A stretch of DNA of 64,000 bases from Aquimarina latercula DSM 2041 (GCF_000430645.1 NZ_AUMK01000012.1:157563-221562); one strand, 5' to 3'; counted from the stretch's first letter, positions 8,449 through 16,992 are shown. Notes: a model not told the origin generated them from the sequence alone. Numbers and translations: made by a program.

Positions 8449-9005
8449 AATTCTTTTAATGAATTATATCTACTATCTTTTTTAATTAATTCTGCCAAAC
8501 GTTTTTTGCATTTAAACACGCGTTGTCGAACAACCAATTCAGAGGAATATTCTGTGTTGGCAACAATTTCTTCGTATGGAGTTTTTGCAAAAAAAAGTGT
8601 TAAAATCTCTTTACAATTTCCGGTAATTTCTGCAAATTTTTCAATAAACAGTTCTTGTCTCTTTTGCTCTAGAAGGGCAAATGAACTATCTATATATTCA
8701 TCATGTACTTCAACTTTTTCTACATTTGTTACCCTTTTTTTATGAAGATTTAATTCTCTTCGCCATAAGTTTTTACAAATTGCCATTAAATAGGCATCAA
8801 AATCTCCCGAAATACTAAACTTTTCTCTTTTGTATCGAATTATTATCTGAATCAATGATTTTTGAAATATATCTTCTGCATCCTCCGTATTTCCGCTATT
8901 TAGAAGGATAAATTTTTTAATTGAAGGGAAGTTTTTATTATATATCTGAGCAATTATTTTTGAATCTTCTTTTACGAGCTCTTTTAAAAAAAAATTACCG
9001 TCCAT
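8445..9005 (-). CDS. ECF-like RNA polymerase sigma factor
   Basis: The 186-residue product has the size and layout of an extracytoplasmic-function sigma-70 factor. Region 2 covers about residues 20-90 (NSGNTEDAEDIFQKSLIQII, then DFDAYLMAICKNLWRRELN), and region 4 about 115-175, with the helix-turn-helix around TPYEEIVANTEYSSELVVRQRVFKCK. The final residues are charged. It is translationally coupled by a four-base overlap to the TPR membrane protein downstream, and transcribed divergently from the lipoprotein and CHAT genes across a gap of about 100 bases. The likely targets therefore include that divergent promoter, although this is inference. Confidence 0.85.
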   Translation of the reverse strand: MDGNFFLKELVKEDSKIIAQIYNKNFPSIKKFILLNSGNTEDAEDIFQKSLIQIIIRYKREKFSISGDFDAYLMAICKNLWRRELNLHKKRVTNVEKVEVHDEYIDSSFALLEQKRQELFIEKFAEITGNCKEILTLFFAKTPYEEIVANTEYSSELVVRQRVFKCKKRLAELIKKDSRYNSLKEL

Positions 9006-9102
9006 ATGTAAATGTTAAAAAGCAAAAATAAAATTTTATACTTTTACGTGGGTAACATTTTAAGTTTTTATGAAGAATAGGAAAATAAAAAACGTAAAAA
9101 AA

Positions 9103-9552
9103 ATGAGGAAAAACATTATTTTAGGAGTACTAAGTTGTTTGTTCTTCTTTGCTTGTGAGCAAAATGAGGAACCTACAGAAATCGAAGGAAACGCTAAATT
9201 CGATGATTTAACTTTTGTAGATGGAACTCCTGTTCAGTATACCATCGAAGATATAGAAGTTGTGGTTATTTATGAAGTAGGAACTACAGAATCTCAGAAA
9301 GCTGAAATTAGAGCGAGGCACGCGACTGAATACGGCCAGGTTAATGTAACTTCCTGTTCATTAAATCCTAATGGAGAAATCTGGAGTTATAGAGATTTGG
9401 TGATTCATAATTGGGAAGATGCCCCATATCAGGAATTGAATCATAGAGCTACGGATCCTATTGAAGCAGAAGATCCGGTAGAAAAATCTGTACTTCTTAA
9501 AATTGATTATAGAACATATTCAATTAATGATCCAAATATTGTTTGCGATTAA
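9103..9552 (+). CDS. Hypothetical lipoprotein preceding the CHAT gene
   Basis: I do not recognise a family. From the ATG at 9103 the product has 149 residues with a lipoprotein signal peptide (MRKNIILGVLSCLFFFAC, lipobox FFAC), followed by an acidic mature part (EQNEEPTEIEGNAKFDDLTF). The middle contains EDIEVVVIYEVGTTESQKAEIRA, then a cysteine in VTSCSLNPNGEIW, and the protein ends NDPNIVCD. An in-frame ATG at 9070 would add eleven basic residues and remains possible. The gap to the CHAT gene is only seven bases, so the two are almost certainly cotranscribed. A surface or periplasmic partner or substrate of the CHAT protein would be a natural guess but cannot be shown. Confidence 0.65.
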   Translation: MRKNIILGVLSCLFFFACEQNEEPTEIEGNAKFDDLTFVDGTPVQYTIEDIEVVVIYEVGTTESQKAEIRARHATEYGQVNVTSCSLNPNGEIWSYRDLVIHNWEDAPYQELNHRATDPIEAEDPVEKSVLLKIDYRTYSINDPNIVCD

Positions 9553-9559
9553 TTAAATA

Positions 9560-12295
9560 TTGAAGATTAAGATTAAGAAATATAAAATCTTTTTTTGGCT
9601 ACTTATTGGGCATATTCTGCCTATAAGTAGCCAAAATTATTATAAACAATTTGTAGAACTCAAAGAAAGTAAAAAGATAATTGAGGAGATAGAGAGTGAT
9701 CATCTTTTGGGCTTAACAAAAGATACGACCCATATTCTAGAAATGTCTCATTTTTTTTCTGTACAGTGGTACAATAAAAAAAAATATGATCTAGCGATAA
9801 AGTATGCGAAGATTGAGATAAGTCATTTTAATGATCAATTAAAAAAAAGTGTTTCTTATGAAAATGCGCTTTATAATTTAGGGAGATTTTATTTTAAAAA
9901 TAGAGAATTTACTAAGGGAGTTTGGTGTTTTAATAATGTGATAGAAGCTAATATTACAAGAATTAAAGTAGCGAGATCATATGGAGAGTTAGGTAAATAT
10001 TATAGACGAAAAGGAGAATTATATAAAGCTTTAAATTACTCCAAAAAAGGAATTTACTTATTGGAAACAGATTCAAGTAAGAAAAGTTCGTTAGAATCAA
10101 GTCTTTTATCTTTGTATATCAACACTACGATTATTTGCGATGAGTTAGATACCAAAACATCCTCTAGGCAAGGTGTTGAATTATTAAAAAATGCGGATAG
10201 TTTAATACAATTAAACGAAAAACTACTTTCACAAAAAAACTTTTATTCGTTAAACGCTACTTATGCAAATTTATACGCTAATGCGTACCTGAATGATTTT
10301 AACAAATCCAAATATTATTACATTAGGAATTTAGAAAGAGGAATAGAACAAAAAGACTCCTCGGTAATTTCTAATTCATATGTGAATTTAGGGGAATTGT
10401 ATTTTGATTACCAAAAAGATAGTGCGCTATTCTATCTGCAACGTAGTTTGATATTTAATAAAAATAATAAAAACAGAAAGGCTGAAAGTTATAGAAATAT
10501 TGCAAACTATTTTAGAGAACAAGGGAATTATAAATTAGCTCTTCGAAATATTGAAAATTCATTGGGTTGGAGTTTTGGACTAAATGGTGAGCTAACTAAT
10601 CCCACGCCATCTGAACTACAATTGTTCGACACGGATGATAGAAGAAATGTTTTTAGAGCGTTAAGAAGTAAAATAATAATTCTATTTGATTTATACGAAA
10701 AAACTAAAAATCTTAAGTACCTAGAACAGGTAATCAATACAGTAACAATTAGTGATCGACTTGTTACTGTAATTATAGAGAATAGTTTCGAGATTAATAC
10801 AAAATTATTATGGCGTAAAGAGGCTTCTGATACCTATACCATGGGAGTACGAGCAGCTTATCTTTTGGGAGATAATGCTTCTATATTCCGTTTTATGGAA
10901 AAAAACAAGGGCTTATTGCTAATACAAGGTGTTAAAGAAAATACGATTCAATATGACTTGCCAAAAGAATTATTGGACAAAAGATTACGGCTAAAAGAGA
11001 ATATTTTAAGTCTAGAGGATAACATAAATCAAAATCAGGATATCTATAGTAAAGAAAAAGATTCCTTGTTCGAATTTAAAAAGTCATATCAAGCTTTTAA
11101 TGATTCGCTCTACATGGTAAATCCAAAATACTTTGATAAAAAATTAAGAATAGAGCCGTTTGCACTTTCACAAGTAAAGGAAAAATTAGATTCGGATACA
11201 GTAATTATTTCATATACCCTCGATGAACAAAATGCTGAAGAGAAAAGTGTTTTTGGACTCGTAATCACTTCTAAAAATACATTCAGTTTCAAAGTAAAAA
11301 ACGCCAATGATTTATTGGTTAATTTAGATGAGTATCGAAGGTTAATATCGAGGCCCTTAAAAAAGAAAAAAGAATTGATATCTTTTAAAGATGTTTCTTA
11401 CGCTATCTATCAACAACTTTTTCCTGGAGAGCATTTTAAAAAAATGATTAAGAATAAACATTTGGTGTTTATTCCTGATGTTGCTATGCAAAACATCCCT
11501 TTTGAAGCTTTTAATGTAAGTGCGGAATCATTGAAATATCTAATTGAGCAAAATGATATTAGTTATACATATTCTGCATCCTTTTTAGAACATAACAGTA
11601 AAACCGAAAGAAAAACCAAGCTTAATTTTGTTGGATTTGCACCAATTCAGTTTTCAAATCCCAATCTTCCAGAACTAAGTACTACCGAAGAAGAGGTTTC
11701 GTCGATAAATACTATTGTAAAAGGAGAGTCTTACTTGTCGGATCGGGCAAGTAAAGAAATGTTTCTAAAAATGAGTGAGGATGCTAAAATTATACATTTG
11801 GCTACTCATGCAAATTCTGGAGAAAAGCCTGAGATTTACTTTTTTAAAGATACTATTAAGCTTCATGAGTTATACACATATAAAAATAATTCAGATCTCG
11901 TAGTGTTAAGTGCATGTCAAACTAACCTGGGGAAAATTAATAAAGGAGAGGGTGTCTTTAGTTTAGCAAGAGGGTTCTTTTATGCTGGGGCCAATACCGT
12001 TATTTCATCCTTATGGAATGTTAATGATACTTCTACTTCTAATATTATGAAATATTTTTATGAAGATTTAAATGCTTCTTCATCTAAAGTAGAAGCCTTA
12101 AGTAATGCTAAACGAAAATACCTAAAAGAACATTCATTATCTGAGATGTCCCCATATTATTGGGCTTCTTTTGTGCTGATTGGTGATACTGATCAAGTTT
12201 TTGAAAACAACTTCGTTCCCTACTATATCATGGGATTTCTAATTTTTATCTTTTTTATTTTTATTTTTTTTAAAAAAATGGGTAACAAATCATAA
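9560..12295 (+). CDS. TPR-CHAT protease-like protein, membrane-anchored
   Basis: The 911-residue product has a probable signal peptide (IFFWLLIGHILPISSQ) and then a long array of TPR helices over about residues 30-450 (for example LGKYYRRKGELYKALNYSKK and YRNIANYFREQGNYKLALRN). A helical linker precedes a C-terminal CHAT domain at about 590-875. The caspase-like catalytic pair is present: His750 in HLATHANSG and Cys786 in VVLSACQTNLG, followed by the family motif GVFSLARGFFYAGA and SSLWNVND. A hydrophobic segment (YIMGFLIFIFFIFIFFKK) closes the protein, so the CHAT domain is tethered at the membrane. CHAT proteins are cysteine peptidases of clan CD, often found in defence or stress signalling systems. 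Here it is divergent from a sigma/anti-sigma pair and lies between cysteine-rich peptide genes. Confidence 0.9.
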   Translation: MKIKIKKYKIFFWLLIGHILPISSQNYYKQFVELKESKKIIEEIESDHLLGLTKDTTHILEMSHFFSVQWYNKKKYDLAIKYAKIEISHFNDQLKKSVSYENALYNLGRFYFKNREFTKGVWCFNNVIEANITRIKVARSYGELGKYYRRKGELYKALNYSKKGIYLLETDSSKKSSLESSLLSLYINTTIICDELDTKTSSRQGVELLKNADSLIQLNEKLLSQKNFYSLNATYANLYANAYLNDFNKSKYYYIRNLERGIEQKDSSVISNSYVNLGELYFDYQKDSALFYLQRSLIFNKNNKNRKAESYRNIANYFREQGNYKLALRNIENSLGWSFGLNGELTNPTPSELQLFDTDDRRNVFRALRSKIIILFDLYEKTKNLKYLEQVINTVTISDRLVTVIIENSFEINTKLLWRKEASDTYTMGVRAAYLLGDNASIFRFMEKNKGLLLIQGVKENTIQYDLPKELLDKRLRLKENILSLEDNINQNQDIYSKEKDSLFEFKKSYQAFNDSLYMVNPKYFDKKLRIEPFALSQVKEKLDSDTVIISYTLDEQNAEEKSVFGLVITSKNTFSFKVKNANDLLVNLDEYRRLISRPLKKKKELISFKDVSYAIYQQLFPGEHFKKMIKNKHLVFIPDVAMQNIPFEAFNVSAESLKYLIEQNDISYTYSASFLEHNSKTERKTKLNFVGFAPIQFSNPNLPELSTTEEEVSSINTIVKGESYLSDRASKEMFLKMSEDAKIIHLATHANSGEKPEIYFFKDTIKLHELYTYKNNSDLVVLSACQTNLGKINKGEGVFSLARGFFYAGANTVISSLWNVNDTSTSNIMKYFYEDLNASSSKVEALSNAKRKYLKEHSLSEMSPYYWASFVLIGDTDQVFENNFVPYYIMGFLIFIFFIFIFFKKMGNKS

Positions 12296-12556
12296 AAGTA
12301 TGAAGAGTTAGGAGAAATGAAGTTCATTTTGAAAGACTCGATACTACATATGATCACGTTAATATTTTAAAGAGAATAAGGTCTCTTGCAATAAAGAAGC
12401 ATCGATTTTTTTTAAAACAAAGTCATCTTTCTTATGTATTTCATCATAGGTTTTTATGAAAACATGCTTTTATTAAAGCAGTTTTATGAATCCACAGCTA
12501 TTATAGACTAGAAATAATGAAAATATAGAAACAACTACCGGTTGTATAAATGTATT
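12296..12556. other. Gap after the CHAT gene with an imperfect hairpin
   Basis: No gene is visible. At 12459-12485, AAAACATGCTTT pairs with AAAGCAGTTTT around TATT, apart from one unpaired A. It has only a weak T run and could be a terminator for the CHAT transcript about 165 bases after its stop, with low confidence. Just before the next regulatory element there is a short palindrome, ACAAC-TACCG-GTTGT, around 12531-12545. Confidence 0.35.
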
Positions 12557-12616
12557 GACACAAACCTTGAGTGTCGTAAAATGTTCAAGGACTTAATCAT
12601 TTTAAATTATTTACTT
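12557..12616 (+). promoter_or_regulatory. Inverted-repeat leader element, copy 2
   Basis: GACAC (12557-12561) and GTGTC (12571-12575) flank the same nine-base spacer AAACCTTGA as in copy 1 at 6827. Downstream bases AAAATGTTCAAGGACTTA match copy 1 with few differences, and the start codon again lies 40 bases after the repeat. The conservation of both sequence and spacing is stronger than in the surrounding DNA and marks a shared regulatory site or RNA leader for the two peptide genes. Confidence 0.62.
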
Positions 12617-12853
12617 ATGAAAAAATCATTGTTAAACTTAGGGAAAGCACTTAGCAAATCGGAACAAAAAGACATTCACGGAGGAAGAGGAGGTTTTGTG
12701 GCGTGCGGTTGTTCTTCGGATTATATTTTAGAAGGAGGAGAATTTGTAAATGGTAGCGAGTGTTCATTTGTTGCAAATGGTACTGCATGGGGAGATCCTT
12801 TTCCAGGAGGTCGTTGTTTAGGAAGTGTACAAAATGGAATGTGCTGTGTTTAA
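12617..12853 (+). CDS. Small cysteine-rich precursor peptide, double-glycine type
   Basis: From the ATG at 12617 the product has 78 residues. The leader MKKSLLNLGKALSKSEQKDIHGG ends in a Gly-Gly that looks like a leader-peptidase site, and is very similar to the leaders of the peptides at 6888 and 12872. The core is different: glycine-rich, with six cysteines (ACGC, SEC, GRC and CC at the end). The frame stays open to 12542, but a start there would run through the conserved leader element, so it was rejected. It is followed after 18 bases by a further peptide gene and is likely cotranscribed with it. No lanthipeptide synthase, radical SAM, YcaO or C39 exporter gene is nearby. Confidence 0.75.
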   Translation: MKKSLLNLGKALSKSEQKDIHGGRGGFVACGCSSDYILEGGEFVNGSECSFVANGTAWGDPFPGGRCLGSVQNGMCCV

Positions 12854-12871
12854 TGTAAAATTAATTTAATG

Positions 12872-13030
12872 ATGAAAAAATCAATTTTAGATTTCGGTAA
12901 AGCGTTAAGCAAATCGGAACAACAACAAATTAACGGAAAAGGGAATATCTACTGGTGTGCAGGAGGTAATTCACATACCACTAATCAATGGTGTCCAGTT
13001 CGCTGTTTTATGGGGAATTGTTTGTTGTAA
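12872..13030 (+). CDS. Small cysteine-rich precursor peptide, paralogue of the one at 6888
   Basis: This 52-residue frame starts MKKSILDFGKALSKSEQQQ and ends CPVRCFMGNCLL. Cysteines lie at residues 29, 41, 45 and 50, as in the peptide at 6888-7046; about half of the residues are identical, including GGNS and the CPV-x-CFMGNC tail. A second ATG directly upstream (12869) would add one methionine. It follows the 78-residue peptide gene by 18 bases and is closed by a clear terminator, so the pair forms a two-peptide transcript. The conserved tail suggests disulfides or a modification site; function is unknown. Confidence 0.72.
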   Translation: MKKSILDFGKALSKSEQQQINGKGNIYWCAGGNSHTTNQWCPVRCFMGNCLL

Positions 13031-13042
13031 ATTAATGATTAT

Positions 13043-13075
13043 CGAGGTTGTCTGAAAAGGGAGCCTCGTTTTTTT
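13043..13075 (+). terminator. Intrinsic terminator of the peptide pair
   Basis: CGAGG (13043-13047) and CCTCG (13064-13068), with further partial pairing inside, are followed by a run of seven T. It is 12 bases after the stop codon, the same distance as the related hairpin after the first peptide gene. Confidence 0.75.
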
Positions 13076-13123
13076 AGTTTTAATTGACTCAATGGCTAAG
13101 AGTATATATCGTATATTTAATAT

Positions 13124-13705
13124 ATGATCACCAGTGCTACGCGTCGTTTTTTAGCCTCACTTTTGATTCTAATAGGTTCATTATATCGAAATAAAAGAAC
13201 CCGAAAATTTACATTAATCCCTTTGGTTGTAATTGGATTAGGATTTTTGGTTCCCCAAAAAATGATAATTCCTGTACAAGGAGCTACTATAAAGGATTGG
13301 GATGACCATTCGTTCTGGGCATATCCTTGGGGAAGTTCAGTCACGCATAAAGGGATTGATATTTTCAAGGAAAAAGGCACCGATGTAATTTCATCTACGC
13401 ACGGCATTGTGATGTATACCTATGAAGGAGGAAAAGGAGGGAAGACAGTCATGGTTTTGGGTCCTAAATGGCGATTTCATTATTATGCCCATCTTGATGA
13501 GGTTGATGCTTTTCCGTTTCAACCAGTAGCGTCCGGAACCAAATTAGGAACAGTAGGAAATACTGGTAATGCTTTAGGTAAACCTCCTCATTTACATTAT
13601 GCGATCACAACACCGTTTCCTTATTGGTGGTTAAGAGAACCAGAAGTTATACAAGGAAATCGTAAAATGTTTTATCTAGACCCGGATACGTGGCTTAGAA
13701 AGTAA
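13124..13705 (+). CDS. M23 family (LytM-type) metallopeptidase
   Basis: The 193-residue product begins with basic and hydrophobic segments (a membrane anchor at about residues 28-44, FTLIPLVVIGLGFLVP), followed by a peptidase M23 domain at about 70-175. Zinc-ligand motifs are visible: THKGIDIF (H-x3-D) and the H-x-H in PPHLHYAI, with the glycine-rich strand GTVGNTGNALG in between. M23 enzymes cleave peptidoglycan cross-links or bridge peptides in the periplasm. It stands alone, after the peptide terminator and convergent with the histidine kinase gene. Whether it is part of the peptide island or of the backbone is not clear. Confidence 0.88.
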   Translation: MITSATRRFLASLLILIGSLYRNKRTRKFTLIPLVVIGLGFLVPQKMIIPVQGATIKDWDDHSFWAYPWGSSVTHKGIDIFKEKGTDVISSTHGIVMYTYEGGKGGKTVMVLGPKWRFHYYAHLDEVDAFPFQPVASGTKLGTVGNTGNALGKPPHLHYAITTPFPYWWLREPEVIQGNRKMFYLDPDTWLRK

Positions 13706-13738
13706 TACGTAGTAAGAATTCTTACATGTTTTTTAATT

Positions 13739-15634
13739 TTATACAGGGATTTCTATATTAACTACGGTGCCTCTATTCTCTGTAGAATCTATCATCATTT
13801 TACCAGATAAAGGACTTAGTCGGTTTCTGATATTTTTAAAACCAATTCCGTCTTTTATTTTAGAGGTGTCAAAACCAATTCCATTGTCCTCAAAAAGAAG
13901 CTGTAATGAAGTTTGGTACTCATTTAGATAAATATCTATATGATCGGCTTTAGCGTGTTTAAGAGTGTTGGTTAATAGTTCTTGAACGATTTTGAATAAT
14001 TCTTCTTTTAAAGGGCTTTCAATTTCATTGATCTTTTCTTCTGGATGAGGGTTGAAGGATATATTTTGATTACTCCCTTGTTGGATATTATTTACATACT
14101 CCTTTATAAGCGTAGAAATACCATTGTTTTGAAACTTTTTGGAAGCTAGATTATGTGATAAATCCCTGACTTGATGATAAGTCTCATCTATTTGTTTTAT
14201 AATTTTTGTTTGTAACGTTCCGTTGTCATTAGAGCTAGAAAGTTGCAATTTAATACTAGCTAAATTTCCCCCTATACTATCGTGTAATTCTCGTGCAAGA
14301 CGTTTTCGTTCTTTGTTTTGGCCATCCATAGTGGCATTTATCAGGTTGAGCTCTTGGTCTTTCATCAACCCGTGAACTTTTTGAGAATTGACTTGTTTCT
14401 GAGATTTGTTTAATTCAATTTGTGTTTTTAATTTTTGGAAGTATACAAATAACAATGCTATTACTGGTAGCAATACTACCAAAAACCCTATAAGGAATGC
14501 TTTTTTAATAGTTCGTTGTCTTTTAAGTTCACTTTCCTTAAGTAGCTTTTCTTCCTTAAGTGATAGAATTTCTTTTTCCTTTTGTAAAGTTTGATACTTA
14601 ACTTCCATCTCCTTTACAATCGCTTTATTTTGATTCTTAAGAATTTGGTTAGAAATAGATAAATATTGAGTCATCAAATTATAAGCATTTTCATAATCTT
14701 TGTCCGCTACCTTAATGTCTTTAAGTACCATAATAACATCTCTTTGTAGCTCAAGTTTATTCCATTGCATAGTATTTACGTAGGCAGTGGACAGGATCAT
14801 TTCTGCATCTTTAACATGCCCTTGGTTGTAATAAACGATTCCCATTCGTATCACCGCATCTATATAGAGATCATAGAATTTACTTTCTAACGCGATGTCT
14901 TTTACAGATCTAAAATACTCGAGCGCGTGTTCTAGGTTATTTTCAAAAAAATCAATTCTACCAAGTTTTAATTGAGTCTCTAGTCGAATTTTATTGTTTT
15001 CGTAAATTTTTAATTCTTCTAAAACTTCAAGATATGTGGATTTTGCTTTAGAAATATCTTTCTTGAAAAAGAATACGTCTGCAGATAATTTTTTTGCTAG
15101 TACTTGGACATCATTATCCTTGCTTTTTTGAATACAAGTTTCGAATACAGATAAAGCTGTGTCATATTCTTTTTGATGCAAATACACTGTTCCTAACCCT
15201 AATTGATGAATATAATGCATCCTATTCATTTCAGAAATCGAAGAAATAGCAATACCATCTAAATGATGTTTCATTGCATCATCAAATAACCCTTTTTCTA
15301 GTTTACCTTTACCAAGGATATTATAAGACTTGGATAGATAGAGATTGTAATCAGAAAAATTATCCTTTTCTATAAGAATCTCGTTTTTTAGAAGTTCTCC
15401 GTAATGCAGTATAGAGTCTGTATTTCCTGACTCTATATGGATTGCGGCAATCGTATCAATAAACTTAACTTTTTCTAGAAGATCTTTTGCATTTTTTAGA
15501 TTCTTATAGTAATATTTGTCTACGGTATTAGGGATTTTTCCAAAAGAAGAATACCAGTCTTTCTTTTCCTGAGCCTTGCTAGAAAATGAAACTAGTATAA
15601 TTAATATTAAAAACCTCTTAATTAAAATACCCAT
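13739..15634 (-). CDS. TPR-containing sensor histidine kinase (HisKA_3 type)
   Basis: From the ATG at 15634 (MGILIKRFLILIILVSFSSKAQ, a signal peptide) the product has about 631 residues. A periplasmic TPR region at about 40-330 is followed by a coiled coil (KQRTIKKAFLIGFLVVLLPV marks the membrane helix) and a kinase domain. The phosphoacceptor His lies near residue 451 in RKRLARELHDSIGGNLASIK, the HisKA_3 signature of NarL-type kinases, and the ATPase domain has DNGIGFD and GIGFKNIRNRL. Such kinases usually pair with a LuxR-type response regulator encoded next door; none is visible here, so it is an orphan in this window. A start at 15661 would add nine residues before the signal peptide and is unlikely. 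Confidence 0.88.
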   Translation of the reverse strand: MGILIKRFLILIILVSFSSKAQEKKDWYSSFGKIPNTVDKYYYKNLKNAKDLLEKVKFIDTIAAIHIESGNTDSILHYGELLKNEILIEKDNFSDYNLYLSKSYNILGKGKLEKGLFDDAMKHHLDGIAISSISEMNRMHYIHQLGLGTVYLHQKEYDTALSVFETCIQKSKDNDVQVLAKKLSADVFFFKKDISKAKSTYLEVLEELKIYENNKIRLETQLKLGRIDFFENNLEHALEYFRSVKDIALESKFYDLYIDAVIRMGIVYYNQGHVKDAEMILSTAYVNTMQWNKLELQRDVIMVLKDIKVADKDYENAYNLMTQYLSISNQILKNQNKAIVKEMEVKYQTLQKEKEILSLKEEKLLKESELKRQRTIKKAFLIGFLVVLLPVIALLFVYFQKLKTQIELNKSQKQVNSQKVHGLMKDQELNLINATMDGQNKERKRLARELHDSIGGNLASIKLQLSSSNDNGTLQTKIIKQIDETYHQVRDLSHNLASKKFQNNGISTLIKEYVNNIQQGSNQNISFNPHPEEKINEIESPLKEELFKIVQELLTNTLKHAKADHIDIYLNEYQTSLQLLFEDNGIGFDTSKIKDGIGFKNIRNRLSPLSGKMMIDSTENRGTVVNIEIPV

Positions 15635-15672
15635 AATATTACATTGAAGATATGTTATCAATATAAAAACAC

Positions 15673-16992
15673 CTATTCTTTGTCATATTTAATAACCCAG
15701 GGATTAGTCGCAAAATAATTCCATTTTACACTTGTTAGATCAACATCTGGATCTATTAGTACCCTCGATTTTTTACGATTTACAGAAACTCTGCTTTTTA
15801 CATATACAGCTATATCTCTTCCTTCTTTTTGGTGTTCTTTTTTGAGAAATTGAGCAAACTGCCAGATTGCATCAGGCTTTGTGTTTACGATACGGCGTTG
15901 TTTTTTTGATAAATACTGATTCTTGTCTATTTTAACTCTCTTACAAGTATTGTCATTAAATTCTACATAAAAATTAGTATATCCTGATCTGCCTCGTAGC
16001 ATCATTCTCCAGCTTAGCTTATGTCCTTCTTCTGTCCATAAAACGTCACCTGGAATAAACCAATGACGAATTGGTAAAGTAAGTTGAATTATAAACCAAA
16101 TTGCCAATGCTGGGATTAATAATTTTCTGTATGATGGAACAATTAACTCATTTGCTGAGTAGAACTCTTTTTTAGGCATAAAAAGACTATGAATACGTTC
16201 TTTAGAAAAGAAAAAGACCGTAAACGCTAGTGATAAGTATGGGAATATTCCAATTTGAAATACAATAGAGTTAAAAAGATGAAAAAAGATACTAATAATA
16301 AATGCCGCTAAGCGTGTTTTTCGCCATAGCAGTAGGGGGATGATTAGTAAATCAAATAAAATTCCAAAATATGCAATAGCTACATGAGCCCATTTTTGTT
16401 GTAATACTTCTCCAACAATAGGATAGTCTGCTCTAGATAACATTAAGTTTCTAGCTACACTAAAGTCTAGCCAATCTGGGTATAGTTTAGCAACAGAAGC
16501 ATATGTGTAAACAATCCATAACTGCACTATTATGAATAGAATACACCATCTAGGCATAGAGATTCGTTTAAGTGCTGGATTTTTCTTAACATCTAAAGAA
16601 AAATAATTTCCGGCAGGTAATGTACTCATAAGAATACACAGTAATAACAGGAGATAATAATGATTGTTGTAAGAAGCTTTTTGCATATAATAAACACCAG
16701 CCCAAAGAATAGTATAAGAAATCATACTCCAGCTGTATTTAAAACCTATCATAATAAAGATTCCGAAAACTCCCATAAGGGCGAAATAATAGTACATTCC
16801 GCTTCCTGGAAGTGGTTGTAGAAAATCTAATCCTATAAAATTAAAGGTAAATTGAGGCTCTACAAGAGTTCTTCTAACCCAACCGGTAAGAATAGCACCA
16901 AAAGATTCTGCAGTAATTAGAAACCCAAAAAATACTCTAAAGATTATTAAAGCACTATTGTCTATTTGTGTAAATAACCAACGATTGATCAT
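15673..16992 (-). CDS. HTTM domain (vitamin K carboxylase-like) membrane protein
   Basis: The 439-residue product has multiple membrane helices in its first 300 residues (for example IIFRVFFGFLITAESFGAIL, LLLLCILMSTLPAGN, and FFHLFNSIVFQIGIFPYLSL). This is the layout of the horizontally transferred transmembrane (HTTM) domain, related to vitamin K-dependent gamma-carboxylase. The final 130 residues form a soluble tail (FYVEFNDNTCKRVKIDKNQ). Function in bacteria is not established. Its start overlaps the ribF stop by four bases, and the pairing of ribF with an HTTM gene suggests only cotranscription, not a shared pathway. Confidence 0.85.
   Translation of the reverse strand: MINRWLFTQIDNSALIIFRVFFGFLITAESFGAILTGWVRRTLVEPQFTFNFIGLDFLQPLPGSGMYYYFALMGVFGIFIMIGFKYSWSMISYTILWAGVYYMQKASYNNHYYLLLLLCILMSTLPAGNYFSLDVKKNPALKRISMPRWCILFIIVQLWIVYTYASVAKLYPDWLDFSVARNLMLSRADYPIVGEVLQQKWAHVAIAYFGILFDLLIIPLLLWRKTRLAAFIISIFFHLFNSIVFQIGIFPYLSLAFTVFFFSKERIHSLFMPKKEFYSANELIVPSYRKLLIPALAIWFIIQLTLPIRHWFIPGDVLWTEEGHKLSWRMMLRGRSGYTNFYVEFNDNTCKRVKIDKNQYLSKKQRRIVNTKPDAIWQFAQFLKKEHQKEGRDIAVYVKSRVSVNRKKSRVLIDPDVDLTSVKWNYFATNPWVIKYDKE

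Noticed and set aside
12542..12616. Earlier start for the 78-residue peptide
   Set aside because: It would run through the conserved inverted-repeat leader, and the paralogous leaders all start MKKS.
13712..13725. GTAAGAATTCTTAC palindrome between the M23 and kinase genes
   Set aside because: Stem of only five base pairs if a loop is allowed; too weak to call a terminator although T residues follow.
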